Of a stretch of DNA of 64,000 nt, positions 44,151 through 56,003 are shown in pieces. The notes under the pieces are model-generated. The model was not told where the DNA came from, did not search any database, and saw only the letters and a program-made list of their open reading frames with translations. The stretch is taken from NCBI RefSeq assembly GCF_026241155.1, contig NZ_JAPFGP010000018.1:62001-126000 (forward strand), written 5' to 3'. The DNA comes from Paucibacter sp. PLA-PC-4 (GTDB taxonomy: Bacteria > Pseudomonadota > Gammaproteobacteria > Burkholderiales > Burkholderiaceae_C). Position numbers and translations under genes: made by a program. The stretch's first letter is position 1; each line of letters starts with the position of its first letter.

Positions 44151-45977
44151 CGGGCGCCCCCGCCGCAGCGTCAAGCTGGCCACACCCAGCCCCAGCAACC
44201 AGGCCAGGCTGCTGGCGCCGCCACCACTTCCTCCCCCATCGGTACTGGGTGCAGGTGCAGGTGCAGGTGCAGGTGCAGGTGTTGGTGTTGGTGTTGGTGT
44301 TGGTGTCGGCGTCGGTGTAGGTGTAGGTGCAGGCGTAGGTGCCGGCGGGGGCACGGCAGCCGCAACGGCAGCGCCTGCGTCCAGCATGCCGGCACCGCAG
44401 GTGCTGGTCGTGCAATAGCACTCCAGCTGCTCCCTGCTACTCGGTGCCTGGCAGCTCGCGGTGCCAGCGGTAGCGCCGGAGGTCGGGAACGGGCGCGCGG
44501 TCGAAGTGAGCAGATTGCGCACCTGGCTGGTGGTCAGCCCGGGCTGCAGACTGAGCATCAACGCCACCGTCCCGCTGACAAGCGGAGTCGAGAAGCTGGT
44601 GCCGACGCCGTTGATGTAGCTGTTGTCGGCCGCCACCGGGCCTTGAGTACCGCTATTGCCGGTGCTGTAGAGCGGATACAGGCAGGGTCCGGTCGCATTG
44701 CCATTGGCATCAACGTTGACGCAGTTGCCACCTGGCGCACTGAGTGTGACCTGGGGTCCAAGGCTGGAGAAACCGACCTTGGAGCCGACATGGCGCAGGC
44801 CGGCCACGGTGACGACGCCGGCGCAGCTGCCCGGCGCGCCGACCGCCTGACCCGCCGAATTGCCGGCCGCCGCAACCACCACCACGTTGCGGGCCGTGGC
44901 CTCGGCAATCACTTGGGGGTAGAAGGTCCCACAGCTGGCACCGCCGCCCAGGCTCAGATTAAGCACCCGAGCCGGGTTCGGATTGCTCGGCACGCCCGGC
45001 ACATCGACGCCCATGGCCCAGCGCATGCCAGCCATGATCTCAGAGTCAAAGCCACCGCACTTGCCCAGCACCCGCACCGGCAGCACCTTGGCGCCCCAGG
45101 CCACACCGGCCATGCCCAGGCCGTTGTTGCTGACGGCCGCGATCAGGCCGGCGACGCGCGTGCCGTGCCAGGAGCTGTTGCCCACGTCATCGCTGGTGCA
45201 GTCGTTGCCGAAGGCGCCGGCATTGACATCGGCCTGGGTCACCCAGTCACCGGGATCGGAGGCATCGCTGTCATGGCCATTGCCGTCATTCGCGAAAGCC
45301 AGGCCCTGAGCCGTGGGCGCCTGGTTGTTGTTATAGGCAACAAAGTCATAGCCGCCGATCAGATTGGCCGCCAGGTCAGGATGATCCTTGCGCACGCCGG
45401 TGTCGAGCACGGCAACGACGATGGCCCCGCTGCCGGTCGTGCGATCCCAGGCGGTCGGCGCATTGATGCCGGAGACGATCTCGCCGGCCGGCGGCTTGAG
45501 ATACCACTGCCCGGCCGCCGGCCCGGACCCGGCCACGGTCGCATACGCTGGATCATTGGGCACCAGACTGTGGCGGCGCAGATGATCGATCTCGACCAGC
45601 TCCACCTCCGGGTCTGCCGCCAGTCGCCGCGCCAGTTCGGCCGAGCTCAGCCCCTGGGCGCGCACCACCTGGGTCCGGGCATCCAGGCTCAGGCCGGCGC
45701 GCAGTCCGCCCCGGGCCGCCAGCCCAGTGCGCAGCGCCAGCGCATGGGCGCGCTGCCCAGCCAGATCGGCCACCTCGGCAGCGGCCGCGCGGGCAGCCAT
45801 CGGCTTGGCCAGCACCGACGGCGCAGCCGCCCTGAACCGCACGATGACGCGGGCCTGTGTCTCGCTGCTTGCGTTTGCAGTGGTTGTCGCGGCCGACAGG
45901 CCGATCGGCAAGCCGGCCAAGCCCAGACTCAGGGCCAGCAAAGAGGGACGGAACACGGGGCTGCGTAGGCGCTTCAT
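44130..45977 (-). CDS. Secreted subtilisin-like (S8) serine protease with GlyGly-CTERM-like tail
   Basis: A 615-residue preproprotein. A signal peptide (about 1-30) and an I9-like propeptide (RVIVRFRAAAPS.. to about 140) precede the peptidase domain, with triad D192 (VLDTGVRKDHPDL), H271 (SSWHGTRVAGL) and S461 (GVGTSFSTP), plus oxyanion N373 (AAAGN). A Pro-Thr/Ala-Pro repeat spacer (about 555-585) leads to GGGSGGGASS, a hydrophobic helix and an Arg-rich end, the tripartite pattern of GlyGly-CTERM sorting signals cut by rhombosortase. ATG 45977 (MKRLRS) gives a normal signal peptide; ATG 45989 is an alternative. The product is likely secreted and processed. Confidence 0.9.
   Translation of the reverse strand: MKRLRSPVFRPSLLALSLGLAGLPIGLSAATTTANASSETQARVIVRFRAAAPSVLAKPMAARAAAAEVADLAGQRAHALALRTGLAARGGLRAGLSLDARTQVVRAQGLSSAELARRLAADPEVELVEIDHLRRHSLVPNDPAYATVAGSGPAAGQWYLKPPAGEIVSGINAPTAWDRTTGSGAIVVAVLDTGVRKDHPDLAANLIGGYDFVAYNNNQAPTAQGLAFANDGNGHDSDASDPGDWVTQADVNAGAFGNDCTSDDVGNSSWHGTRVAGLIAAVSNNGLGMAGVAWGAKVLPVRVLGKCGGFDSEIMAGMRWAMGVDVPGVPSNPNPARVLNLSLGGGASCGTFYPQVIAEATARNVVVVAAAGNSAGQAVGAPGSCAGVVTVAGLRHVGSKVGFSSLGPQVTLSAPGGNCVNVDANGNATGPCLYPLYSTGNSGTQGPVAADNSYINGVGTSFSTPLVSGTVALMLSLQPGLTTSQVRNLLTSTARPFPTSGATAGTASCQAPSSREQLECYCTTSTCGAGMLDAGAAVAAAVPPPAPTPAPTPTPTPTPTPTPTPTPAPAPAPAPAPSTDGGGSGGGASSLAWLLGLGVASLTLRRGRPSGRAGG
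44248..44343 (-). repeat. Hexanucleotide repeat tract encoding the Pro-Thr/Pro-Ala spacer
   Basis: Tandem hexamers, about five GGTGCA followed by about five GGTGTT and degenerate variants, inside the protease gene. On the coding strand they give alternating Pro-Thr and Pro-Ala. Because units are 6 bp, copy-number changes would alter linker length without a frameshift. Confidence 0.88.
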
Positions 45978-46095
45978 GGTTTGACCCATCCTGGGCTCAG
46001 ATACGCCCACCGGGCGCGATCAACGCAGTTTAGAGGGCAGACCTTTGCGTCCGTGTGTAAACAAACGCAAAACCACCCAGGTGTTCGGACGACCA

Positions 46096-46131
46096 ATCAA
46101 AAAGGCCCTGCCAGTCGCCGGGCAAGGCCTT
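46096..46131 (-). terminator. Rho-independent terminator of gap
   Basis: On the minus strand an 11-bp stem (46131-46121 with 46112-46102, one T-G wobble) closes an 8-nt loop. It is followed by a five-T run at 46103-46099. It lies 20 bp after the gap stop codon and before the protease gene on the same strand. Confidence 0.85.
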
Positions 46132-46151
46132 GATCCAAGGGGAGGGGGTGC

Positions 46152-48177
<2,026 letters not shown>

Positions 48178-48206
48178 GTGCTCCTCCCTGTGTCAAAGCT
48201 CGCTGA

Positions 48207-50255
48207 CTATTTGCGCGCCTTCAGTCGCGCCACACCCAGCGCCACCTTGACGGTATCCACCACGTTCTCGGGCGTGAAGCCGAAATGCTTGAACAGCACC
48301 GGCGCCGGGGCCGACTCGCCGTAGCTATCGATGCCGACGACGGCGGCGACGCCGTACTTCCACCAGCCATCGCTGACACCCATTTCCACCGCGACGCGCG
48401 GTAGGCCCTCGGGCAGCACGGCCTTTTTGTACTTGGCGTCCTGGCGGTCGAACACCGTGGTCGAGGGCATGGAGACCACGCGCACTGCGATGCCCTCGGC
48501 GGCCAGCGAGGCCTGGGCATGCAGGGCCAGTTGCACCTCTGAGCCGGTGGCGATGATGACGCCCTGGGCCTTCTTCTTCAGGCCGACTTGCGCCGGCTCG
48601 CTCAACACGTAGCCGCCCTTGCTGATCTCGTCCAGATTGGCCTTGGGCGCATAGGGCAGGTTCTGACGGCTCAGCGCCAGCACACTGGGGCGGGTGGCAT
48701 TGCCGATAGCCATGGTCCAGGCCACGGCGGTCTCGGTGGTATCGGCCGGGCGCCAGACATCCAGGCCCGGGATCAGGCGCAGCGAGGCCACATGCTCGAT
48801 GCTCTGGTGGGTCGGGCCGTCTTCGCCCAGGCCAATCGAGTCGTGCGTGAACACATGGATGACGCGCTGCTTCATCAGCGCGGCCATGCGGATCGCGTTG
48901 CGGCTGTAGTCACTGAAGGTCAGGAAGGTGCCGCCGTAGGGGATGTAGCCGCCATGCAACGCGATGCCATTCATGATGGCGGCCATGCCGAACTCGCGCA
49001 CGCCGTAATTGATGTGGCGGCCACCGTTACTCGAACCATCCGCTTCCAGGCGGAAGGCCGGCGTGCTCTTGGTGTTGGTCAGGTTGGAGCCGGTCAGGTC
49101 GGCGCTGCCGCCCAGCAGCTCCGGCACGGCGGCGGTGAAGGCCTCCAGCGCCAGCTGGCTGGCCTTTCGGCTGGCGACCGTCTCGCCCTTGGTGTGGGCG
49201 GCCACCACCGCGTCAACCGCGGTCTGTGCGAAGTTGGCCGGCAGCACGCCGGCCATGCGGCGCTGGAATTCGGCAGCCAGCTCGGGGTGGGCCGTCGCAT
49301 AGGCGTCGAAACGCTCGTCCCAGGCCTGCTCCAGCACGGCGCCGTTGGCCTTGGCATCCCAGTCGGCATAAACCTCCGCCGGCACAACGAAGGGCTCGTG
49401 CGTCCACCCCAACGCCTCGCGGGTCAGCTTGATCTCGTCGCCGCCCAGCGGCTCGCCGTGGGCCTTGGCGGTGTTGGCACGGTTGGGCGAGCCCTTGCCA
49501 ATATGGGTCTTCGCGATGATCAGCGAGGGCATGTCAGTGCTCATCTTGGCCAACGCGATCGCAGCGTCGACCGCATCGACATCATGGCCGTCGACCGGGC
49601 CGATGACGTTCCAGCCATAGGCCTCGAAACGCTGAGCGGTGTTGTCGATGAACCAGGGGGCGACCTGGCCGTCGATCGAGATGCCGTTGTCGTCGTAGAT
49701 CGCGATCAGCTTGTTCAGCTTCCAAGCGCCGGCCAGCGCGCAGGCCTCATGGCTGATGCCCTCCATCAGGCAGCCGTCGCCCAGGAAGGCGTAGGTGTGG
49801 TGGTCCACCACCGCATAGCCATCGCGGTTGAATTCTTTGGCAAGCATCTTCTCAGCAAGCGCCAAGCCAACGGCATTCGTGATGCCCTGGCCCAGCGGGC
49901 CGGTGGTGGTCTCGATGCCGGGGGTGATGCCCACCTCGGGGTGGCCCGGGGTCTTGCTGTGCAGTTGGCGGAAGGCCTTCAGCTCGGCCATCGGCAGCTC
50001 GTAGCCCGTCAGGTGCAGCAGTGCATAGATCAGCATCGAACCATGACCGTTGCTCAGCACGAAGCGGTCCCGGTCGGCCCATTGCGGGTTCGCCGGGTTG
50101 TGGCGCAGATGGCGGCTCCACAGCGCGACAGCGATATCGGCCATGCCCATCGGGGCGCCGGGGTGGCCCGAATTGGCTTGCTGCACGGCGTCCATGGCCA
50201 GTGCGCGAATGGCGTTGGCCATCAAAGTGGGGTTGCTTGCAGCAGTTTGAGCCAT
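48207..50255 (-). CDS. tkt: Transketolase
   Basis: A 682-residue thiamine-diphosphate enzyme. It starts [37 protein letters not shown] in outline, with the TPP motif [22 protein letters not shown]-like segment ([10 protein letters not shown]), and the second-half EDGPTHQ and a C-terminal regulatory-like domain. It moves two-carbon units between ketose and aldose phosphates. ATG 50255 was chosen because the residues upstream look non-coding. A TAAAAT hexamer about 45 bp upstream on the minus strand may be the -10 element. It heads the tkt, repeat protein, gap row. Confidence 0.96.
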   Translation of the reverse strand: MAQTAASNPTLMANAIRALAMDAVQQANSGHPGAPMGMADIAVALWSRHLRHNPANPQWADRDRFVLSNGHGSMLIYALLHLTGYELPMAELKAFRQLHSKTPGHPEVGITPGIETTTGPLGQGITNAVGLALAEKMLAKEFNRDGYAVVDHHTYAFLGDGCLMEGISHEACALAGAWKLNKLIAIYDDNGISIDGQVAPWFIDNTAQRFEAYGWNVIGPVDGHDVDAVDAAIALAKMSTDMPSLIIAKTHIGKGSPNRANTAKAHGEPLGGDEIKLTREALGWTHEPFVVPAEVYADWDAKANGAVLEQAWDERFDAYATAHPELAAEFQRRMAGVLPANFAQTAVDAVVAAHTKGETVASRKASQLALEAFTAAVPELLGGSADLTGSNLTNTKSTPAFRLEADGSSNGGRHINYGVREFGMAAIMNGIALHGGYIPYGGTFLTFSDYSRNAIRMAALMKQRVIHVFTHDSIGLGEDGPTHQSIEHVASLRLIPGLDVWRPADTTETAVAWTMAIGNATRPSVLALSRQNLPYAPKANLDEISKGGYVLSEPAQVGLKKKAQGVIIATGSEVQLALHAQASLAAEGIAVRVVSMPSTTVFDRQDAKYKKAVLPEGLPRVAVEMGVSDGWWKYGVAAVVGIDSYGESAPAPVLFKHFGFTPENVVDTVKVALGVARLKARK

Positions 50256-50386
50256 GGTGGGTGCGGGCGGAGTTGCGAGTAAACCCGGGATTTTACTTGG
50301 CCGCCGACCCCACCCCGGCTTGACCCACAGCAAGGCCTCGCGACGCCCGAGCTGGCACGCTGAGCCATGCACTGCCGGAGACACCA

Positions 50387-50971
50387 ATGACCGCACTGAC
50401 GCTTCGCATCATCCGCGACGAACACCATGCTCTGGCAGCGATGCTGCGCACGATTCCGCTGCTGCTGGCCCAGCACCGGCAGCAGGCAAGCCTGCCCGAT
50501 TTCAACGCGCTGCGCGCGATGCTGTTCTATGTCGATGAGTTTCCCGAGCGACTGCATCACCCAAAGGAAACCGAGCTGCTTTTTCCCAAGCTGCGGGCGC
50601 GGGCGCCGCAGTCGCGCGAGCTGCTGGACCGGCTCGATGTGGACCATGGCCGCGGCGAACGTGCGGTGCGCGAGCTGCAGCACCTGCTGCTGGCCTTCGA
50701 GCTGCTCGGCGAGCCGCGCCGCGCCGCCTTCGAGCAGGCCGCCCAGCGCTATGTCGACGCCTATCTGCAGCACATGGCGCTGGAGGAGCGCGAGGTGTTG
50801 CCGCTGGCCGAGCAGGTGCTCGGCCCCGAGGACTGGGCCGAGCTCGACGAGGCCTTTGGCTGCAACCGCGACCCGCTGACCGGTCACGTACCGCAGGCAG
50901 AGTACCAGGCCTTGTTCACCCGCATCCTGAACCTGGTGCCCGCGCCGCTGGGCTTGGGGCCTGCGGACTGA
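50387..50971 (+). CDS. Hemerythrin-like (HHE) domain protein
   Basis: A 194-residue four-helix protein. Putative di-iron ligands lie in [34 protein letters not shown] and [14 protein letters not shown], which follow the H...HxxxE...H...HxxxE order. Bacterial HHE proteins bind oxygen or nitric oxide or protect iron-sulfur centres; the specific role is unknown. Start ATG 50387 follows GGAG by 6 nt. It is divergent from tkt. Confidence 0.9.
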   Translation: MTALTLRIIRDEHHALAAMLRTIPLLLAQHRQQASLPDFNALRAMLFYVDEFPERLHHPKETELLFPKLRARAPQSRELLDRLDVDHGRGERAVRELQHLLLAFELLGEPRRAAFEQAAQRYVDAYLQHMALEEREVLPLAEQVLGPEDWAELDEAFGCNRDPLTGHVPQAEYQALFTRILNLVPAPLGLGPAD

Positions 50972-51002
50972 GGTTTGACGGCGCACCCTACACTTCCGCC
51001 CC

Positions 51003-51686
51003 ATGCGAGCCATCATCCTCGCGGCCGGGCGCGGCGAGCGCATGCGGCCGCTGACCGACACCATCCCGAAGCCGCTGCTGAGCGTGCGCGGCAAGCCGCT
51101 GATCGTCTGGCACATCGAGGCCCTGGCCGCTGCCGGCGTGCGCAATATCGTGATCAACACGGCCTGGCTGGCCGAGCAATTCCCGGCCACACTGGGCGAC
51201 GGCCGCGCCTGGGGCCTGCGCCTGCATTACTCGGTCGAGGACCAGGCGCTGGAGACCGCCGGCGGCATCGCCAAGGCCCTGCCGCTGCTGACGGCCGATG
51301 GCGACGACGCCTTCTGGGTGGTCTCGGCCGACGTCTTCCTGCCGGAGTTCAGCTTCGATGCCGAGCAGGCCCGTCGCTTTGCCGATGGCCCGAAGCTGGC
51401 CCATCTGTGGATGGTGGCCAACAGTCCGCATCACCCCGACGGCGACTTCGCGATCAGCGACTCGGGCCTGGCCGCCAACGCGGGCGGGCCGCGCCACACC
51501 TGGTCTTGCATCGGCCTGTACCGCGCCGAGATGTTCGCCGGTATCAGCCCGGGCTCGCGCGCGCGGCTGCGGCCCTATCTGGACGCCGGCATCGCCGCCG
51601 GCCGCATCAGCGCCGAGTTCTACTCTGGGCCCTGGACCGATGTGGGCACGGTAGCGCGGCTGGACACCTTGAACCGCAACGCCTGA
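51003..51686 (+). CDS. murU: Sugar-1-phosphate nucleotidyltransferase, MurU-like
   Basis: A 227-residue enzyme with LAAGRGERMRPLTDTIPKPLL, the nucleotide-binding signature of the NTP-transferase family. It also has SADVF near residue 104 (metal Asp), LETAGGIAKALP, and an ending GPWTDVGTVARLDTLN. Length and motifs match N-acetylmuramate alpha-1-phosphate uridylyltransferase, which recycles peptidoglycan sugar to UDP-MurNAc, bypassing de novo synthesis. In Pseudomonas murU follows the kinase gene amgK; here the upstream neighbour is the hemerythrin gene. The symbol is by resemblance. Confidence 0.82.
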   Translation: MRAIILAAGRGERMRPLTDTIPKPLLSVRGKPLIVWHIEALAAAGVRNIVINTAWLAEQFPATLGDGRAWGLRLHYSVEDQALETAGGIAKALPLLTADGDDAFWVVSADVFLPEFSFDAEQARRFADGPKLAHLWMVANSPHHPDGDFAISDSGLAANAGGPRHTWSCIGLYRAEMFAGISPGSRARLRPYLDAGIAAGRISAEFYSGPWTDVGTVARLDTLNRNA

Positions 51687-51698
51687 GCCACGCCGGCC

Positions 51699-52826
51699 AT
51701 GGACGTCCGCACGCTTTTTCTAGCCCAGACCTGCGCACTGCTGGCCAGCGCCGCAATGCTGTGGATCGCGCGCGGCGAGGCGGACCGGCGCAACGGCCTG
51801 CGCCTGTGGATGCTAGCCGTCGCCGGTCAAGGCCTGGCCTACGCGCTGCTGTCCAACGCCGGCCGCCTGCCCAGCCTATTGAGCGCCGGACTGGGCAATG
51901 CGCTGGGCGCCGTCAGCGTGGCACTGTTCCATGCGGCGATCCGCCAGTTTCTTGGCCAGGCCATGCACCGGACCGGGCTGGTGCTGATGGCCTTGATGGT
52001 GCTTGCGGTGATGGCGGTGGCGCTGACGGCAGCTGCCGACTATGCGCAATCGACCATCTTCAACGGCTTCGCCTACGGCCTGGTGCAGCTGCTCAATGCC
52101 TGGCTGCTCTGGCGCAGCCCGGCGCCTGCCCTCAGAGGGGTGCAGCGCGTGGTCGCGGGCTTTTATTTATTGATGGGCCTGCTGCTGCCGCTGCGCGCCG
52201 CCGCGCTGCTGCTCCAGCAGGGCCAGGGACGCGACTATCTGAACGTGCCCGCCGACTGGCAGGCGCCGCTATTCCTGTTCGGATTTTTGTTCATCATCGT
52301 GACCACGCTGGGATTTCTGCAGATGTGCAAAATGCAGGCCGAGGCCGAGGTGCGGCAGCAAGCCCATAGCGACGGACTGACCGGCCTGCCCAACCGGCGG
52401 GCCCTCGACGAAGTGGTGGCCGCCGCGATCGAGCGCGCGCAGTCCTTTGCGCTGCTGATGGTCGATCTGGATCATTTCAAGGCCATTAACGACAGCTTCG
52501 GCCACCATGCCGGCGACGCGGCGCTTGCCGACTTCGCCGCGGGCCTGCGCGACAGCCTGGCCGCTGGCGAGCAGGGCTTCCGCTGGGGTGGCGAAGAGTT
52601 CTGCGTGCTGCTGCCGGCCAGCGATGCCGGGGCGGCGCTGGCGCGGGCTAGGCAGCTGCATCAGCAGATGGCACGGCCGCCCCAGGGGGAGCTTCCGGCG
52701 TTGCGCTGCAGCCTGGGGCTGACCCTGTGGCAGCCGGGCGACTCGGCCGACACACTCTTCAGACGCGCCGACCGGGCGCTCTACCGGGCCAAGTCAGCCG
52801 GCCGCGACCGCGTCGAAGCCGGCTGA
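51699..52826 (+). CDS. Membrane diguanylate cyclase (GGDEF), no I-site
   Basis: A 375-residue protein. An N-terminal seven-TM-like sensor half (about 5-205) is followed by a linker (MCKMQAEAEVRQQAH) and a GGDEF domain: DGLTGLPNRRALDEV, DLDHFKAINDSFGHHAGD, then WGGEEFCVLLP. The catalytic GGEEF motif is intact, but the residues before it (AAGEQGFRW) lack the RxxD inhibitory site, unlike the other three GGDEF proteins in the window. The 3' end overlaps the convergent propeller-GGDEF gene by 33 nt. It starts 12 nt after murU. Confidence 0.9.
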   Translation: MDVRTLFLAQTCALLASAAMLWIARGEADRRNGLRLWMLAVAGQGLAYALLSNAGRLPSLLSAGLGNALGAVSVALFHAAIRQFLGQAMHRTGLVLMALMVLAVMAVALTAAADYAQSTIFNGFAYGLVQLLNAWLLWRSPAPALRGVQRVVAGFYLLMGLLLPLRAAALLLQQGQGRDYLNVPADWQAPLFLFGFLFIIVTTLGFLQMCKMQAEAEVRQQAHSDGLTGLPNRRALDEVVAAAIERAQSFALLMVDLDHFKAINDSFGHHAGDAALADFAAGLRDSLAAGEQGFRWGGEEFCVLLPASDAGAALARARQLHQQMARPPQGELPALRCSLGLTLWQPGDSADTLFRRADRALYRAKSAGRDRVEAG

Positions 52827-55800
52827 GGTCTGCAGTGCCAGCTCGCCGCTGGCCAGCCACTCGGCCGCTGGTCGCGGCCGCAAGACCTGATCCTCGCAAA
52901 GCCCCAGCACGCCCACCCAGCGGTCCCGGCCGGCACGCTTGGCCGCATACAGCGCTGCATCGGCCAAACCGACCGTGGCCGCCCAGCTGAGCGCAAGCGG
53001 CTGGCGCGGGCAGAGCGGGAAGCAGGCAAAGCCCAGCGAGGCGCTGCGCGCGAGCAGGCGGCCATCGTCAAGCACAAAAGGCCGGCCGGCGACGGCCTGA
53101 CGGGCGCGCTCGGCCAGCTCGGCGGCGTGCGCGCGCGTGCTGGCCCGCGCCACGATCAGAAACTCCTCGCCGCCCCAGCGCACCAGATAGTCCGACTCGC
53201 GGAACACCGGCCGCAACCGCTCGCGCATCTGGCTCAGCACCGCATCGCCGGCCGCATGGCCGTACTGGTCGTTGACCTGCTTGAACTCGTCGATATCGAG
53301 CAGGAAGAAAATCAGCTCCTCCAGGGGTGCCGGCGGGACGCCCGCTGCCTCATGGCGGCGCAGCACCATGGCCACATCGGCATCGATGTGCTGGGTCAGG
53401 AAGCGGCGGTTGCGCAGGCCGGTCAGCGGATCGGTCATGCTGCTGTCCTGCAAGGCTTGGCTTAGCGCCTGCAGCTCCGCCGTGCGCTCGCCGACCCGCC
53501 GCTCCAGCGCCGCCTGGCGCCGGCGCAGCACCCGGGTGCGCAGTTGGACCACGGCCCAAAGCAAGGCCAGCCCCGCCAGCACGGCCAGCGCGCGAAACCA
53601 CGCCTGCTGCCACCAGGCCGGCAGCACGGTAACCGGCAGGCTCAGCGTGTGCGGGCTCCAGATTCCGGCGCGATTGGTCGCGCGAGCCTGCAGCACATAG
53701 TCGCCGGGGGCCAGATTTCCGTAGCTGGCCACGCGCAGCGCCGCATCGGTGTGGACCCAGTCCGCGTCGAAGCCCTGCAGCCGGTAGGCATAGACACTTC
53801 GACCGGGGTCGCTGTAGTCCAGCGCGGCAAACTCGATGCTGAAGCCGCGCTCGCCCGGCAGCAGGCTCAGGCCCTGCTGTGGGTCCGCCAGGCTGCGCCG
53901 CTGTCCATCGACACGCAGCTCCGTCACCACCAGCGGCGGCGCATAGCGCCAGCCGTCGAAGGCGCCGGGCGTCACGACCAGCAGGCCCTTGCTGCCGCCG
54001 AACAGCAGCCGACCATCAGCCAGCTTCACATAAGCGCGGAACCAGCCGGTGCCGAAGTCGGCGCCGTCGGCGGCGCCCAGTTCGTCGATGCGGTCCAGGC
54101 TGCGGTCGTAGACATGGCGCTGGCTCCAGATGCGGCCACGCTCATCCTCCAGCAGATTGGCGCCAAAAGCCTGGCCGCCGCGCCCCAGCCGCGCACTGAC
54201 GCGCTCGAAGCCGGCCTCCTGCCCGTCCCAGGATGCCAGCCGGTGCAAGCCGCTGGCGGTGTCGACCCACAGGCGCTGCTCACGATCCAGCAGCAGGCCG
54301 ACCACCGAGGGGTGGCTCAGCTCGGCGCCCAGGCGAGCCGCCACAGGCCGCAACCCGGTCTCGCCCGGCACGCGCTGGAACAGCCCCTTCTCGGTGCCCA
54401 CCCAGAGCCGGCCATCCTCGGCCTCGGCAAGGCCATTGATGTCGCCGCTGAGCGGGCCACCGCCCTGCAGGGCAAGCCGCTCGACCTTCCCGTCGAGGTG
54501 GCGGAACAGGCCGTCCTGCGTGCCTATCCAGAGCGCCCCGTGACGGCCGGCCAGCAGGCGCCGGACCCGGCCCTCGCCGGCCTGCAGGCGCGCGCGGATG
54601 CGGCGCTGCGCGTCGAGCTGGTACAGGCCGGCATCGCTGGCCACCCAGACCGCGCCGTCGCGGGTCTGGGCCAGCGCACCGATGCGGCCATTGCCCAGGC
54701 CGCCTGGCCCTGGCCGCAGGGCACCGATCAGGCGCAGCTGACTGTCCATGATGGCCACGCCGCGCTCGCCAGTGCCGACCCAGATCTCGCCGTTGGCCAG
54801 CTGCAGCAAGCTGCGTGCGCTCGGCTCGGCAAACACCCCGCCCTGCCCCAGGTCCGAACGCCGCACCCATATGCTGGTGTTGGCCGGGTTGTGGCGCTGT
54901 AGGCCGCCGCCATAGCTGCCGGCCCAAACCCAGCCGGCCCGGTCCACAAGCAGGGCGCGCACCTCGTTGCTGGCCAGGCCCGCCGTGTGCTCGGGCTGGT
55001 GGCGGATCAGACGCAGCAGCGCGCCGTCGAGGCCGCGCTGCTCAATGCCGCCGCCCCGGCCCACCCAGACTTGGCCGGGCAGGGCCTCGGCAAAGCTGTG
55101 CACGCTGCTGGCCACCGCGCTGCTGGGCGGCAGCAGCAGGGCCGTCCCATCGCCGGGCTCGACCAGGGCCAGACGCCCTTGCTGGGTGCCAGCCCAGATG
55201 CGGCCATCGCGTGCCTGGTATAGCGCTGAGACGATCTGGCCGGTCAGCGCCGGCGCCACCCGCTCGAAGCGCGCTGCGCCGGCCCGGCGCCGGCTCAGGC
55301 CCGTCCAGCCGCCCACCCAGAGGCTGCCGTCGCGGTCCACCAGCAAGGCCTGCACCCGGCCGTCCTCCAGACCCGCCTGGCCCTGGGCGATGTGCGAGAA
55401 GCGGCCGGTGGCGGGGTCGTAGCGGTCCAGGCCATGGCCGATGGTGCCTACCCAGATCGCACCGTCGCGGTCCTCGGCCAGGGCCCGCAAGGTGCCCGGC
55501 GACACGCTGCCGGCGTCGTCGCTGCGGTGCTGGAACAGGGTGCTGCGATGGCTGCGCGGGTCGTGCACTGCCAGGCCGTCCGACTCCGTACCTATCCACA
55601 GACGGCCATCACGCGCCAGCATGAGCGTGCGCACAAAGCCCAGCGCCGGCGCCGGCTGGCCCGGTGCCGCCAGGCTTTGCAGCAGGCGGAAGTTGTAGCC
55701 ATCATGGCGAACCAGGCCGGCGCCCGTGCCTATCCACAAAAAGCCGGCTGGGTCCTGCACCAGGGCCGAGACCACGCTCTGTGGCACCGAGTTGGCATCA

Positions 55801-55916
55801 CCGACGCTGTCAAAGCGCGGCTGCGCCAGCGCAGAGTGCGCCCGGGCAGGCGGGCCGGCCAACAGCAACCACAGGCTGAGAAGCAGGCAGAGGAACAGGC
55901 TGGAGGGCGCACGCAT
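52794..55916 (-). CDS. Periplasmic propeller-sensor diguanylate cyclase (Reg_prop/Y_Y_Y/GGDEF), copy 1
   Basis: A 1040-residue protein. A signal sequence (about 1-27) is followed by around a dozen Reg_prop repeats (pattern DRDGxLWVGTxxGL, e.g. FLWIGTGAGL, AIWVGTIGHGL) forming two putative seven-bladed propellers, then a Y_Y_Y immunoglobulin-like domain (FAALDYSDPGRSVYAYRLQGFDADW.., to about 760). A TM helix (about 775-793), a coiled coil and GGDEF complete it: DPLTGLRNRRF, DIDEFKQVND, GGEEF with I-site RESD five residues before. Related two-component hybrids sense polysaccharides; here the output is c-di-GMP. The next gene (56004-59150) is a paralogue. Confidence 0.92.
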   Translation of the reverse strand: MRAPSSLFLCLLLSLWLLLAGPPARAHSALAQPRFDSVGDANSVPQSVVSALVQDPAGFLWIGTGAGLVRHDGYNFRLLQSLAAPGQPAPALGFVRTLMLARDGRLWIGTESDGLAVHDPRSHRSTLFQHRSDDAGSVSPGTLRALAEDRDGAIWVGTIGHGLDRYDPATGRFSHIAQGQAGLEDGRVQALLVDRDGSLWVGGWTGLSRRRAGAARFERVAPALTGQIVSALYQARDGRIWAGTQQGRLALVEPGDGTALLLPPSSAVASSVHSFAEALPGQVWVGRGGGIEQRGLDGALLRLIRHQPEHTAGLASNEVRALLVDRAGWVWAGSYGGGLQRHNPANTSIWVRRSDLGQGGVFAEPSARSLLQLANGEIWVGTGERGVAIMDSQLRLIGALRPGPGGLGNGRIGALAQTRDGAVWVASDAGLYQLDAQRRIRARLQAGEGRVRRLLAGRHGALWIGTQDGLFRHLDGKVERLALQGGGPLSGDINGLAEAEDGRLWVGTEKGLFQRVPGETGLRPVAARLGAELSHPSVVGLLLDREQRLWVDTASGLHRLASWDGQEAGFERVSARLGRGGQAFGANLLEDERGRIWSQRHVYDRSLDRIDELGAADGADFGTGWFRAYVKLADGRLLFGGSKGLLVVTPGAFDGWRYAPPLVVTELRVDGQRRSLADPQQGLSLLPGERGFSIEFAALDYSDPGRSVYAYRLQGFDADWVHTDAALRVASYGNLAPGDYVLQARATNRAGIWSPHTLSLPVTVLPAWWQQAWFRALAVLAGLALLWAVVQLRTRVLRRRQAALERRVGERTAELQALSQALQDSSMTDPLTGLRNRRFLTQHIDADVAMVLRRHEAAGVPPAPLEELIFFLLDIDEFKQVNDQYGHAAGDAVLSQMRERLRPVFRESDYLVRWGGEEFLIVARASTRAHAAELAERARQAVAGRPFVLDDGRLLARSASLGFACFPLCPRQPLALSWAATVGLADAALYAAKRAGRDRWVGVLGLCEDQVLRPRPAAEWLASGELALQTSAGFDAVAAG

Positions 55917-56003
55917 CAGGCTCCATGCTAATCAAAGCCATGCAGGCCGATCCGCAGGTCAGCGGCGCGCTTGCCGGCCATTCCTGTGCCGAGCGCGGCA
56001 GCG

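Noticed and set aside
44248-44343. Possible CRISPR or other spaced repeat array
   Set aside because: Units are contiguous 6-bp repeats in a coding linker with no spacers.
48588-50282. Long plus-strand open frame of 564 codons
   Set aside because: It is exactly antisense to tkt; its His/Gln/Gly/Ala-rich composition is what a G+C-rich gene gives in the opposing frame, and no domain is present.
53544-54902. Plus-strand open frame of 452 codons
   Set aside because: Antisense to the propeller-GGDEF gene, whose protein is clearly recognisable in the other frame.
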